64,000 nucleotides of DNA from Hyphomicrobium sp. (GCA_016716675.1 JADJVG010000015.1:1-64000); one strand, 5' to 3'. Shown: positions 37,058 to 46,529, numbered from the stretch's first letter. Notes: generated from the letters alone by a model not told the origin. Translations and numbers: made by a program.

Positions 37058-37719
37058 ATGGACTATTTCCCAATCCGATCATCATCCCAGTTGGCCTCAT
37101 CATTGGCATCCTGATTGCGGCTCCCGTCGGCCCCGTCAACGTGCTGTGTATCCAGCGGGCGATCGAGCGGGGCTTCGGGGGTGGCATCGCGGCCGGTATC
37201 GGCTCGGTCATGGGCGACGGGCTGATTGCTCTGATGGCGGGCCTCGGCGTCGGCGCCGTCTCAGGCGCCATTGAATCGCACCGCGCCATTATCCAGATGA
37301 TCGGCGGCCTTGCGCTGATCGTGTTCGGCATCAAACTCTACATCACGACGCCGCGCATTCGTCCGTTGTCCGAAGCCGACGCCGCGAAGGCTAGTCTAAA
37401 GGATTTTGTCTGGGATATTCCCCAGACATTCTTTTTGACCATCACCAATCCCGGCGCCTTGCTTGGTCTTTTCGCGGTTTTCAGCGGCGTCAGTACCTAC
37501 GTCGAAGTGCATTCCAATATCGACGTGTTTTTCATGGTCGCCGCGATCATGGCGGGCAGCATGACCTGGTGGGTCTTCCTGTCCAAGCTGATCTCGCGCT
37601 ACCGCCATATCTTCGATGGCGATAAGCTGCATACGATCAATCGCATTGCAGGCATTCTGCTTGCGGGCTTCGGCGGCTTGCTGTGGGTCGAGGTGATATC
37701 GAAGGGCGGGCATTTCTGA
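37058..37719 (+). CDS. LysE/RhtB family amino-acid exporter (frameshift at codon 3-5)
   Basis: Inner-membrane efflux protein with about six helices. ATG 37058 has GGAG just upstream. Restoring one base at about 37068 reads MDYFPNPIIIPVGLIIGILI and then APVGPVNVLCIQRAIERGF, the LysE signature (GPxN). Later helices include IQMIGGLALIVFGIKLYITT, FFLTITNPGALLGLFAVFSG and INRIAGILLAGFGGLLW. Repaired length is 220 residues. The substrate (lysine, arginine, threonine or others) cannot be judged. Confidence 0.9.
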
Positions 37720-37757
37720 GCCGCGGCACCTGCCGCAGCTCTAAGGCGGCGCGACTT

Positions 37758-38003
37758 TTACTGGTCGCGGCGTGCGAGTGTGAATTCGCCTTCGCCGATG
37801 CGCTTTTCCAAACCGCGTGTCAGATGCACGACCGCGTCTTCGCCATAGATCGAAACGAGATCGGTCAGCGCCGTGAACAGCGCCGCGTAGGCCATCTGCT
37901 GGGGTTGCACGCCCGTATCAACGCCTTCGTCCCATGCGGCCAGAATGAGGTCCAAGGCTTTGAGATTGGGGTTGTCGGTTTCAAACTCTTCAAAGCACCG
38001 CAT
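37758..38003 (-). CDS. Small conserved-looking cytoplasmic protein, function unknown
   Basis: This is an 81-residue helical protein: MRCFEEFETDNPNLKALDLI, LAAWDEGVDTGVQPQQMAYA, ALFTALTDLVSIYGEDAVVH. An in-frame extension to 38120 exists, but GGGGATCT precedes ATG 38003, which suits a start there. No domain assigned. It is on the same strand as the TIGR02301 gene and downstream of it. Confidence 0.6.
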   Translation of the reverse strand: MRCFEEFETDNPNLKALDLILAAWDEGVDTGVQPQQMAYAALFTALTDLVSIYGEDAVVHLTRGLEKRIGEGEFTLARRDQ

Positions 38004-38158
38004 AGATCCCCGTCCTCTCATGACGCCGTCCAAATTAATCATATCCGGCACCAACGCCGACGCTGCCCACTTGTGACGTAGCACGGCGCAAAACAAAAGG
38101 TCGCGGCTGCAACAATTCACAGTAAATCGCCGCCTAACGTCATTATTGTACTTGAGGC

Positions 38159-38611
38159 TTAGGGGCTGCCTTTGACGAGGCCTTCAGAGAGCTGCGTACC
38201 TTCCGCTAAGAAGCGCGTGATCACCGTCTGCGCCGATGGGCTACAAGTGTTATAAGTGCGGCTGTAGCTGCGATAGCCTTGGTTGAAGGCGCGCGAGAGT
38301 TTGGCGCGGCGCAGAGCCGAATAGCCCTCGGCATCCGTCAATTCGCGCATCCGGTCGCGCCAATACTGGCCTTCGTTGGCGCCGCACAGTTCGCGCAGAT
38401 AGTGAACAGCGCCTAAGATTTCAGCCAGCCGTAGCAGCTTGTCATCGTAGGGTTTCACATCGGGCGCGGCGTGGGCCGCAGGCAGCGCGGACAGGACCGC
38501 GCCGGCAAGCGCAATCGTGCACGCAGCGGCACGCGCCCAGCTCGTCCGATTGTGCGGGCGGTTGGCGGCGGCGCGGGGCGAGGTTTGGGTACGGGTTTGA
38601 GGGCCTGTCAT
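38159..38611 (-). CDS. TIGR02301 family protein (secreted, unknown function)
   Basis: A signal peptide (ACTIALAGAVLSALPAAHA) is followed by YDDKLLRLAEILGAVHYLRE, LCGANEGQYWRDRMRELTDA and FNQGYRSYSRTYNTCSPSAQ. The pair of cysteines and the LxxILGxxHxLRxLC start are typical of TIGR02301/DUF2385, a family known mainly from Alphaproteobacteria. The start is uncertain: ATG 38611, or 38647 further upstream. No ribosome-binding site is clear for either. Confidence 0.82.
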   Translation of the reverse strand: MTGPQTRTQTSPRAAANRPHNRTSWARAAACTIALAGAVLSALPAAHAAPDVKPYDDKLLRLAEILGAVHYLRELCGANEGQYWRDRMRELTDAEGYSALRRAKLSRAFNQGYRSYSRTYNTCSPSAQTVITRFLAEGTQLSEGLVKGSP

Positions 38612-38720
38612 TGAAAACCATTTAGCATCGATTCTTGGCGGCGGCACGGCGCACGGCCATATGTTAGCTTTCTTCTCGACCGCATGAACGACGCGGTGGA
38701 ATGCCGATGGAGAGGCGCCT

Positions 38721-39401
38721 ATGTGCTCGCGTTACAGTTTGACCTCGCCGCCGGAGGCTGTCAGCCACCTGTTCAAGTGCGGTGACCGGGACAACTTTCC
38801 GCCGCGCTACAATATCGCCCCGACCGAGCCGGTGTTGATCGTGCGCGCCGATGCCGGTGGCAAACGCGAGCTTATGCTTGTGCGCTGGGGATTGATCCCG
38901 TCATGGGTTAAGGACCCGCGCGAGTTCTCGACGCTCATCAACGCGCGGTCAGAGACGGCAGCCGAAAAGCCATCGTTTCGCGGTCCGCTGCGCCATCGCC
39001 GGTGCCTCGTGCCGACCGACGGGTTCTACGAATGGACCGGCCGGCCCGGCGCCAAGCAACCGCATCTGATCCGCAAAATGGGTGGCGGCCTGTTTGCGTT
39101 TGCCGGCCTTTGGGAGCATTGGCTCGGCGCCGATGGCAGCGAACTCGAAACCATGGCCATTCTCACCACGGCCTCGAATGCCGATGTTGCCCATCTGCAT
39201 GACCGGATGCCCGTCATCATAGAGCCCGAGCATTTCGACCGCTGGCTGGACTGCAAGCCGGGGACGGCGGATCACATCGCTGATCTGCTGCGGCCGCTGC
39301 CCGAGGGCAACCTGGAAACCCGCGAAGTCAGTCGCAAACTCAATAATCCGCGCGCTGACGGCCCTGATCTCATGGAGCCGGACGCATCGACGGTTCGTTA
39401 A
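38721..39401 (+). CDS. SOS response-associated (SRAP/YedK) DNA-protein crosslinking protein
   Basis: This is a 226-residue member of the SRAP/HMCES family, which protects abasic sites in single-stranded DNA by covalent capture with its N-terminal Cys. Cys2 is present (MCSRYSL). The conserved active-site elements are RYNIAPTEPVL, RWGLIPSWVKDP, LINARSETAAEKPSFR, RRCLVPTDGFYEW (catalytic Glu) and HDRMPVII. Length is typical. It stands alone and is divergent from the TIGR02301 gene. Confidence 0.95.
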   Translation: MCSRYSLTSPPEAVSHLFKCGDRDNFPPRYNIAPTEPVLIVRADAGGKRELMLVRWGLIPSWVKDPREFSTLINARSETAAEKPSFRGPLRHRRCLVPTDGFYEWTGRPGAKQPHLIRKMGGGLFAFAGLWEHWLGADGSELETMAILTTASNADVAHLHDRMPVIIEPEHFDRWLDCKPGTADHIADLLRPLPEGNLETREVSRKLNNPRADGPDLMEPDASTVR

Positions 39402-39754
39402 CGCCTTGGGCGTATGGCCGTTATCAGGCGCTTTTTCGTCCTGATTCGCGCGGTTCGCCACGCGGCTCCGCAAGATCCGTCTGCCGCCTCGTCAGGCAGC
39501 GGCTCTTTTGTTCAACGATCCCAGTACCTTTTCCTTGTCGCGTTGGTGTCCCTCGGTGACGGCATTCGGCTGAATGATTCGCGCTCGTGCGGAATTGACG
39601 TTATTTTTGGAAAGTCAAGAGGCCGCCGCGATCACGCGCTAAAGCGTTACGATGGCATCGAGAAAGTTGAGCCCCCGAGAGGCGTTAGCGGATCGGGTTC
39701 TCACAAGGCAACAGGGTTCGAAAAGAACCGCATGTGACGAGGAGCGAAGTCGTT
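39402..39754. other. Intergenic region, nothing recognised
   Basis: About 350 bases between the SRAP gene and the Clp-N/coiled-coil gene. Short open frames are present without ribosome-binding sites or motifs. The promoter of the downstream gene should lie here. Confidence 0.5.
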
Positions 39755-41551
39755 ATGAGCTACAGGGGTGAGGATCTCGATCTTCGGACGCCACAGACGG
39801 GGAATGCGATGTTGTCCGATCTCGCGGGCGACCCCGAACCTGGGTTTGCCAAGAACGGTCAGCGTGGGCCGTCGCGCTCGGGTCCGATCTGGGTCGACGA
39901 AACCGTCATGGCCTGCGCCAATCACGCCTATGAAGTTGCGGTCGCCCATCGCGCCGGCGAAGTCCGCCTTGAACATTTTCTGCACGCGATGACGCGCATC
40001 GACGCCGCCGCCGAAGCTCTTGAAGCGCGCGGCGTGCGGGTTGCGGCGCTCCGGCGCGAAAGCGCGACCATCATTGCCAGCGAAATTCCGGTTGGCCTGC
40101 CAAGCGGCAAGGGATCGCCGCGCCGTTCCGATGAACTCGCCGATGTATTGCGCATGGCGGCAGCCGTCGCGGCGCGCCGCAATGCGCCGGCAAGCATCGA
40201 AGACGTGTTGAATGTTCTCTTTGACCAGCGGACCGATATGCCGGGCATGGCGCTTCTGGCGCGCCACACGATGCGCACAACCGTGCGCGAGACGCTTGAG
40301 CAGTTCCCGCCGCTGTCGCGCTACGCGACCGACACTGTGCGGTATGTCGCGCCGCCCGCCGAACGCTATGTGCGCGTGCAGGCACCCGAGCCGGTGCGCT
40401 ATGTGACGGAACAGGCGCGCCCCTATCGCTCTGAATTTTCAGGCACAGCGACCGATTCCATCCAGAATACGCGCATCGAGGCGCTGGAGCAGATGGTTCG
40501 CGCGTTGAGCAACGACATTGCCAGCGAAAGGCAGGTGGTGTCGGGCCTGCTCAAAGATTTGTCGCGCGATACCCAGGCACAGCGCGATGATCAGGGCCGC
40601 CTACAAACCGGTCTGTACGATCGCCTGCAGGCGCTGGAGCAAGTCGTGACCACCACCCGCGACACAGGCAGCAGTGCTGGTGTCAGCGATGGATTGGCCG
40701 AGCAACTTCTCAATCTCGAAGTCATGCTTGAGCAGCGGCTGAAGGAATTGAACCAAGGCTGGTCGTCGCTGACCGTGCGTTTGCAGGACATCGAAAAAGT
40801 GTCACGGCAACCGGCTGCCATCGATCCACTGGCATCGGGGCAATTGGTCGAGCGTCTGGCGCGTGCCATTGATCTGAAGCCCTTAATGGGCCGCCTCGAC
40901 GCGATCGAGGAAGCCGTATTGGCCCGCGAAGGTCGTGGCGAGGGCGAAGGTGACGTTGTTGCCGATCGCCTGAAATCGCTGGAAGGCGAGATTGCCCGCG
41001 CGCTTGCCGCCAATACCGCCAGCACAGGCCGCATGGAAACGCTGATCTCCGGATTCGAGCGCCAGAGCATGGGCTTTGTGGCGCCGCTCGTTGAGCGGGT
41101 GAATGAAGCATCGTCGGTGATGGCCGAACGTTTAAGCGCAGTCGAACGCGCGCTCGCCGCCGAAATCGAAACGGCTGCCGCCAAGCATCAGGCCTATGCC
41201 CAAGATCTCGGCGAAGTGCACGATGCGCTGATGAAGCTCAATCAGAACCAGCATACTCTTGCAGGCTCCATCGATCAGTGGCGGACGGACGCCGCTGGCG
41301 ACGTCGCGATGATCTCAAACCGACTCGCCAATCTCGATCGTGACAACGAACGTCCGATCGAAACGCTCAATGCGCTGACGACGCACATGGACACGATGAA
41401 CCGCATGATGATCGAGCGGTATCATCGCAGAAACCGGTTCTGGTATTGGCTGTTCGGCACCGACGACTGGATTGGCGCAAGCTGGCCGTCTCAGGCTGCC
41501 GCCATCGAGGCCGAGCGTGAGCGCCTCAAGGCCGCGCAGGTGTCGGACTGA
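39755..41551 (+). CDS. Clp-N-like domain plus long coiled-coil protein, function unknown
   Basis: This is about 598 residues from ATG 39755 (GAGGAG lies 10 bases upstream; an in-frame GTG at 39734 is less likely). Residues about 45-170 look like the Clp N-terminal repeat: VDETVMACANHAYEVAVAHR, RLEHFLHAMTRI, AAALRRESATIIASEIPV-like, then VLRMAAAVAARRNAPASIED. A Tyr/Arg-rich linker (AERYVRVQAPEPVRYV) leads to a coiled coil of over 250 residues. The C-terminal block is Trp-rich (RRNRFWYWLFGTDDWIGASW). There is no AAA+ module, so it is not a Clp ATPase. Role is open: adaptor or scaffold is an inference. Confidence 0.7.
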   Translation: MSYRGEDLDLRTPQTGNAMLSDLAGDPEPGFAKNGQRGPSRSGPIWVDETVMACANHAYEVAVAHRAGEVRLEHFLHAMTRIDAAAEALEARGVRVAALRRESATIIASEIPVGLPSGKGSPRRSDELADVLRMAAAVAARRNAPASIEDVLNVLFDQRTDMPGMALLARHTMRTTVRETLEQFPPLSRYATDTVRYVAPPAERYVRVQAPEPVRYVTEQARPYRSEFSGTATDSIQNTRIEALEQMVRALSNDIASERQVVSGLLKDLSRDTQAQRDDQGRLQTGLYDRLQALEQVVTTTRDTGSSAGVSDGLAEQLLNLEVMLEQRLKELNQGWSSLTVRLQDIEKVSRQPAAIDPLASGQLVERLARAIDLKPLMGRLDAIEEAVLAREGRGEGEGDVVADRLKSLEGEIARALAANTASTGRMETLISGFERQSMGFVAPLVERVNEASSVMAERLSAVERALAAEIETAAAKHQAYAQDLGEVHDALMKLNQNQHTLAGSIDQWRTDAAGDVAMISNRLANLDRDNERPIETLNALTTHMDTMNRMMIERYHRRNRFWYWLFGTDDWIGASWPSQAAAIEAERERLKAAQVSD

Positions 41552-41631
41552 GCGGCACCCCTGAGCATTCTGCTGCGTTGGCACGCTTGCTGCTTTAACC
41601 CCACTGGGTTCAGAGCCCGTTGGAGCACGTT

Positions 41632-42759
41632 ATGGTTACGACTGCCGGTATGCATCTGCAAAAGAGCCCGCGCCTCGGCGATATCATGGCGCCGGAAGAC
41701 AATAGCTTCGGCGTCATGCGCCTGCTGATGGCGTCGCTCGTGCTGATTTCGCACAGTTACATGTATACTTTTGGCACAACCCTGGCGGAGCCGCTGACCA
41801 CTTGGACCGGTCATTCGCTCGGTGAGCATGCCGTGCAAGGGTTCTTTATTCTGAGCGGCATCCTGGTCGCCCAGAGCTTCGAGCGCAGCCGGTCGCTGTT
41901 CGACTTCGCGGCCGCTCGTGTACTGCGCATCTTTCCGGGTCTCATCGTCTGCGTTCTGTTGACCGCGCTGCTGCTCGGCCCGCTGGTCTCACAATTGGCG
42001 CCGGAACAATACTTCTCGTCTCCGGTTCTTTTCGCCTACATCGCCAAGACGCTGTCGCTCTCGACCGGTAGCGCGCCATTGCCGGGCGTCTTCACTGATG
42101 TTCCGATGGCGGGCAGTGTCAATTCATCGTTGTGGACGTTGAAGTATGAGGTTCTCTGCTACGTGGGCCTGGCGCTGGCAGGCACGGCGGGCTTGTTTGC
42201 CGCGAAGTATCGCGGCGTGGTGACGATTGCGCTGGCAGCATTCCTCGTCGTGATTTTTGCTGGCGACCCGGAACCGATCGAAAACTACACATTCACCGAT
42301 AACGTCCGCTAGTTCGCGCTCTATTTCGGCACCGGTACGCTGATTTATTTGGTTCGCGATCGGCTTGTCATCACCGCCTTAGCGCTTCTGCCACTCGCGG
42401 CATTGTTTGTCTTCGCGCAAGGTACGCGCTTTGCCGAACTCACCACCGCGCTGCTGATCGGTTACGCCATCGTCTGGGCGGCTAGCCATCGTTTTGGTCC
42501 GCTGCGGGCATGGTGCAATCGCATCGATCTGTCGTTTGGCGTCTACATTTATGCAGGCCCCATTCAGCAGGCTTTGATCGACGCGGCTCCGGCGTTGCCC
42601 CCGATTGCCAATACAGCCATTGCCTTCGCGCTTGTTCTGCCGCTCGCCTTGTTGTCATGGGTATTGATCGAGCACCCAGCACTGTCGCTGCGCGCCGTGC
42701 TACGCCGGAAGCTGCAATATCGTGCGTCTGCAGCGACGCTGACGATCGTCCCGCGTTAA
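41632..42759 (+). pseudogene. Acyltransferase-3 family membrane protein with internal TAG stop
   Basis: This is a multi-helix O-acyltransferase (OafA-like) that would modify a cell-surface glycan. ATG 41632 has GGAG 8 bases upstream. The first half has FGVMRLLMASLVLISHSYMY (catalytic-type His), VQGFFILSGILVAQSF, RVLRIFPGLIVCVL and NSSLWTLKYEVLCYVG, the family signature. At 42310-42312 an in-frame TAG follows DNVR, and the same frame continues with FALYFGTGTLIYLVRDRLVI through several helices to 42759. The stop replaces a position where CAG (Gln) would be a single change. It is a nonsense mutation or a base-call error. Full length would be about 375 residues. Confidence 0.82.
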
Positions 42760-42890
42760 CCTTTCGCGCGCCCACCAGATTGCCAATCCAAGTCCCGGAG
42801 AACTTGTGCGCTCTTCGCAATGAAGGGCTTGAGCGCTGGCACGCGTCGTGCTTTGATTAAAAAAGTATGAACGTGCGTCCCGGGGGTTTT

Positions 42891-43091
42891 ATGATGCGGC
42901 GTTACCTGATCGTTAACGGGGTTTCGACTGCAGTAATGTACGCTGGCGTTTGGGCATTTGTGCCGTCTGTCACGTCACTCACGCAGACGCTCAACCAGAC
43001 GTGGGACACGTACGTGATGGGCGACACGATACTCGGCCCCGTCCTGTATCGCATGATCACCGTTGGCGCGTCCTTGCTTGGCGCCGGCTAA
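42891..43091 (+). CDS. Small membrane protein, function unknown
   Basis: This is about 66 residues from ATG 42891 (tandem ATGATG after GGGGG). An in-frame ATG at 42867 lacks a ribosome-binding site. Two hydrophobic stretches flank a polar middle (TSLTQTLNQTWDTYVMGDTI), ending GASLLGAG. No family recognised. Confidence 0.5.
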   Translation: MMRRYLIVNGVSTAVMYAGVWAFVPSVTSLTQTLNQTWDTYVMGDTILGPVLYRMITVGASLLGAG

Positions 43092-43121
43092 GGGGTTTTC
43101 GAAGACTGTCGGAAACGTGAC

Positions 43122-44147
43122 CTAGCTGCGCGGTGCCGCCGCGCGCTTCAGGCGATCGTTGATCGCGTCTCCCAAACCTCCATTCGGAATGGGCATCACG
43201 GCAATCGTGGCTGCACCTGACGCATCGAGCGTGCGCAGGGCCGCGAACAGGTTGGCCGCCGCCTCCACCAAATCACCGGACCGGCTGAGATTGAACTGCG
43301 GCCCTGCAGTCGATGGGGCATCCGCGCCGAAGGCCAGCAAGGCTTCGCCGGTCTGGATATGCGTCGCGTTCAGGCGAATGCTGGCGCGTGGTGCATAGTG
43401 ACTTTCGAGTTGGCCAGGGGACCGCGGTGCGGATGGGTCTACGTTCGCGCTGGCCCTGACGACGGGCGCACCGAGAACGCGCTCAAGTGCTTCAATCGGG
43501 ACCGCGCCCGGCCGCAAAAGCACAATCGCCGAGCCGGTCGCGTCGACGACGGTTGATTCCAGGCCGTGCTGCGTGGCGCCGCCATCCAGGATCATGGCAA
43601 CGCGGGTTTCCAGATCTTCCGCAACGTGCGCGGCACTCGTGGCGCTGACATGCCCCGAGCGATTGGCGGAAGGTGCCGCCAGCGGCCGGCCGGCGGCGCG
43701 CAAGAGCGCCTGCGCCAAGGGATGGTCTGGAACGCGCAGCGCAAGGGAAGGCAGCCCCGCAGATACAAGTTCGGAAATCGGTGTGTCCGCCTGGCGCGTC
43801 ACCACGATGGTCAAAGGGCCGGGCCAAAACGCTTCGGCAAGGCGCGTGGCGGCGCCCGAAAAGATGCCGAGGCGCTCGGCATGGCCGAGATCCGGCACAT
43901 GCACGATCAGCGGATTGAAATGCGGGCGCCCTTTGGCTGCGAATATGCGGGCGACGGCCTCGCCATTGGTCGCGTCGGCGCCCAGCCCGTAGACGGTTTC
44001 GGTCGGGAAAGCGACAAGATGGCCGGCGCGAATGTGCTGACCCGCGTCACGCAAGGCCGACACGTCCGCATTTCGGATGACCGCTGCAAAAAGCCATTCG
44101 GGCGGTTTGCTATCGCCGGTATTCGGCATACTCTTGAAATCCAACAT
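43122..44147 (-). CDS. L-threonylcarbamoyladenylate synthase, Sua5 type
   Basis: Makes threonylcarbamoyl-AMP for t6A37 modification of ANN-decoding tRNAs. It has 341 residues, i.e. the YrdC domain plus the C-terminal Sua5 domain. Seen are GHLVAFPTETVYGLGADATN, FAAKGRPHFNPLIVHVPD, FWPGPLTIV, SLALRVPDHPLAQALLRAAG, PLAAPSANRSGHVS, GLESTVVDATG and the Sua5 segment SPGQLESHYAPRA. It is transcribed divergently from the acyl-CoA dehydrogenase fusion. Confidence 0.94.
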   Translation of the reverse strand: MLDFKSMPNTGDSKPPEWLFAAVIRNADVSALRDAGQHIRAGHLVAFPTETVYGLGADATNGEAVARIFAAKGRPHFNPLIVHVPDLGHAERLGIFSGAATRLAEAFWPGPLTIVVTRQADTPISELVSAGLPSLALRVPDHPLAQALLRAAGRPLAAPSANRSGHVSATSAAHVAEDLETRVAMILDGGATQHGLESTVVDATGSAIVLLRPGAVPIEALERVLGAPVVRASANVDPSAPRSPGQLESHYAPRASIRLNATHIQTGEALLAFGADAPSTAGPQFNLSRSGDLVEAAANLFAALRTLDASGAATIAVMPIPNGGLGDAINDRLKRAAAPRS

Positions 44148-44174
44148 TTGTGAAGCGAACAGAAGATCCCGCCA

Positions 44175-46529
44175 ATGACCTATACCGCTCCAGTAGACGA
44201 CATCCTATCCGCCCTCAAGACCGTCGCGCATCTCGACGCGCGATTGGCTAACTGCCTGTATCCGGGTCTCGATGCCGACACCATTCGGGCCGTTCTCGAA
44301 GAGGCTGGAAAGTTTGCCTCCGATGTGCTGGCGCCGCTCAATCAGAGCGCGGATCGCGCGGGATTGAAACTGGTTGATGGCGTCGTTGAAACGCCGCCGG
44401 GGTTCCGTGAGGCGTACAATCAATTCGCAGCCGGCGGGTGGACCGCTCTGCCGTGTCCGGAGACTTACGGCGGCCAGGGGCTGCCGGAGATCGTGTCGGC
44501 GCCGGTGGGCGAAATCTGGAACGCCGCCAACCTAGCGTTCGGTGTCTGTCCGCTGCTTACGCAAGGGGCAATCCACGCCATCGAAGTGGGTGGCAGCGAT
44601 GCGCTGAAGGAAACCTATCTGCCGAAGATGGTGTCAGGCCAATGGACCGGCACGATGAACCTAACCGAGCCGCACGCGGGGTCTGATCTCTCGGTCATCA
44701 AGTCCCGCGCTGAACCCCAGTCGGATGGAACTTATCGCATCACCGGCACCAAGATTTTTATCAGCTACGGCGAGCACGACATGGTGGAGAACATTATCCA
44801 TCTGGTGCTGGCACGCTTGCCGGATGCGCCGGAAGGTACACGCGGGATCTCGCTGTTCCTGGTGCCTAAATATCTGCTCAACGCCGACGGGTCTCTTGGC
44901 AGCCGTAACGATGTGGTCTGTGCCGGCATCGAACATAAACTCGGAATCAAGGCCAGTCCGACGTGCGTGATGAAATTCGGTGAGCAGGGCGGCGCCACCG
45001 GCTATCTGGTGGGTGAAGAAAATCGCGGCCTCGCGACCATGTTCGTGATGATGAACCAAGCTCGCTTGGCGGTCGGAATGCAGGGCGTGGCTATAGCCGA
45101 GCGCGCAACGCAGCGGGCAATCGCGTTTGCAAACGAGCGTACGCAAGGGCGTGCATCATCCTCGAACGGCCCCGGCATGGCGCCGATTGTCGCGCATCCC
45201 GACGTGCGCCGCATGTTGATGGCCATGAAATCGACAACCCAGGCCGCTCGTATGATCTGTCTGGCAACCGCGGCGGCGCTTGATCTGGCGGCGTTTTCCA
45301 CCGATGCGGTTGAAGCCAAGGCGGCGCGCAATCTGGCGGCGTTGTTGACGCCTATCGGAAAAGCCTTCGCAACCGATTCTGCCGTCGAAGTCGCGTCGCT
45401 TGGCATTCAAGTGCACGGCGGCATGGGATTTGTGGAAGAAACGGGCGCTGCCCAACACATGCGCGACGCCCGCATTCTGCCGATCTATGAGGGCACCAAC
45501 GGTATTCAAGCCATTGATCTGATAACACGAAAGATCGGCATCGAAGGCGGCGCTGTCATTAAGGCGTATCTCGCGGAGATCGCGAGCGTGGCGGATCAAG
45601 TGCAAGCCGCAGACAATCCGGCGTTTGGACGGATGGCTGCCAATCTGAAAGACGGGCTCGGGGCGCTGACAGTGGCCACGCGCTGGACTGCAAAAGCCTT
45701 GAGCGAAAATCCTGATGCGGCGCTTGCTGGCGCAACACCCTATCTGCGAGTGTTCGCGCTCGTGGCCGGTGCGCGCTATCTGGCGGAAACTGCGTTGCGC
45801 CCCGACGCGACCGCTGCTAAAAAGAATGCCCTGACGCGGCCAATGTATGCGGCGTTGTGTGACGCAATTGAAGCCGGAGACCACGATCCCGACATCGCAG
45901 CCCACGTTCTGATGGGATCGGGCGGCGTGTTCACCGCTGGTAACGACATCAAAGACTTTCTTGCAACCGGTCTTGGACAGTCAGGCCTGACCGACGAAGT
46001 GCTGCGTTTCATTCGCCTGTTGCCGGTGATCCACAAGCCGCTAATCGCCGCCGTGGACGGCATTGCCATCGGCATCGGGACCACGTTGTTGTTCCACTGC
46101 GACCTCGTCTATGCGTCGCCCGCGTCGAAGTTCGCCACGCCGTTTCTTGATCTCGGGCTTGTGCCGGAAGCGGGTTCAAGCCTGCTGATGCCCCGCGTGA
46201 TGGGCGCGCACCGCGCCTTCGAGATGCTGGTGCTCGGGGAGACGTTTGACGCTGGGCGGGCGCGTGAGGCTGGCTTCGTCAATGCCGTCGTGGCGGCCGA
46301 CGCCTTGGAGGCGACGGCGTTACGGGCGGCCGCTCGGTTGGCTGCCAAGCCGCCTGAAGCGCTGGCGCTTGCTCGCCAGATGTTGCGCGGCGACGCGAGC
46401 GATATTGCTCAGCGGGTCAATGAGGAAGCTGCTGCATTTCAGGCCCGGCTGGCGTCGCCGGAAGCCCGCGAAGCCTTTCAAGCCTTCCTTGAAAAGCGGC
46501 CTCCGCGCTTTTTGCCACAATCGCGTTGA
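44175..46529 (+). CDS. Fused acyl-CoA dehydrogenase and enoyl-CoA hydratase (probable junction artefact or true fusion)
   Basis: This is a 784-residue open frame. Residues 1 to about 545 are an acyl-CoA dehydrogenase of the long FadE/DmdC-like class: GGWTALPCPETYGGQGLPE, LTEPHAGSDLSVIKSRAEPQ, ITGTKIFISYGEHDM, RGISLFLVPKYL, GIQVHGGMGFVEETGAAQH and RILPIYEGTNGIQAIDLITR. From about residue 555 (KKNALTRPMYAALCDAIEAG) the sequence is enoyl-CoA hydratase/isomerase: GSGGVFTAGNDIKDFL, KPLIAAVDGIAIGIGTTLLF, CDLVYASPASKFATPFLDLG. The dehydrogenase lacks its last helices and the hydratase lacks its first strand (usually LNRPDKKNALT), so the join removes parts of both. In beta-oxidation the two act in sequence. 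Confidence 0.85.
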   Translation: MTYTAPVDDILSALKTVAHLDARLANCLYPGLDADTIRAVLEEAGKFASDVLAPLNQSADRAGLKLVDGVVETPPGFREAYNQFAAGGWTALPCPETYGGQGLPEIVSAPVGEIWNAANLAFGVCPLLTQGAIHAIEVGGSDALKETYLPKMVSGQWTGTMNLTEPHAGSDLSVIKSRAEPQSDGTYRITGTKIFISYGEHDMVENIIHLVLARLPDAPEGTRGISLFLVPKYLLNADGSLGSRNDVVCAGIEHKLGIKASPTCVMKFGEQGGATGYLVGEENRGLATMFVMMNQARLAVGMQGVAIAERATQRAIAFANERTQGRASSSNGPGMAPIVAHPDVRRMLMAMKSTTQAARMICLATAAALDLAAFSTDAVEAKAARNLAALLTPIGKAFATDSAVEVASLGIQVHGGMGFVEETGAAQHMRDARILPIYEGTNGIQAIDLITRKIGIEGGAVIKAYLAEIASVADQVQAADNPAFGRMAANLKDGLGALTVATRWTAKALSENPDAALAGATPYLRVFALVAGARYLAETALRPDATAAKKNALTRPMYAALCDAIEAGDHDPDIAAHVLMGSGGVFTAGNDIKDFLATGLGQSGLTDEVLRFIRLLPVIHKPLIAAVDGIAIGIGTTLLFHCDLVYASPASKFATPFLDLGLVPEAGSSLLMPRVMGAHRAFEMLVLGETFDAGRAREAGFVNAVVAADALEATALRAAARLAAKPPEALALARQMLRGDASDIAQRVNEEAAAFQARLASPEAREAFQAFLEKRPPRFLPQSR

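Noticed and set aside
39755..41551. Clp protease ATPase
   Set aside because: No Walker A/B or AAA+ sequence; only the N-domain resembles ClpA/B.
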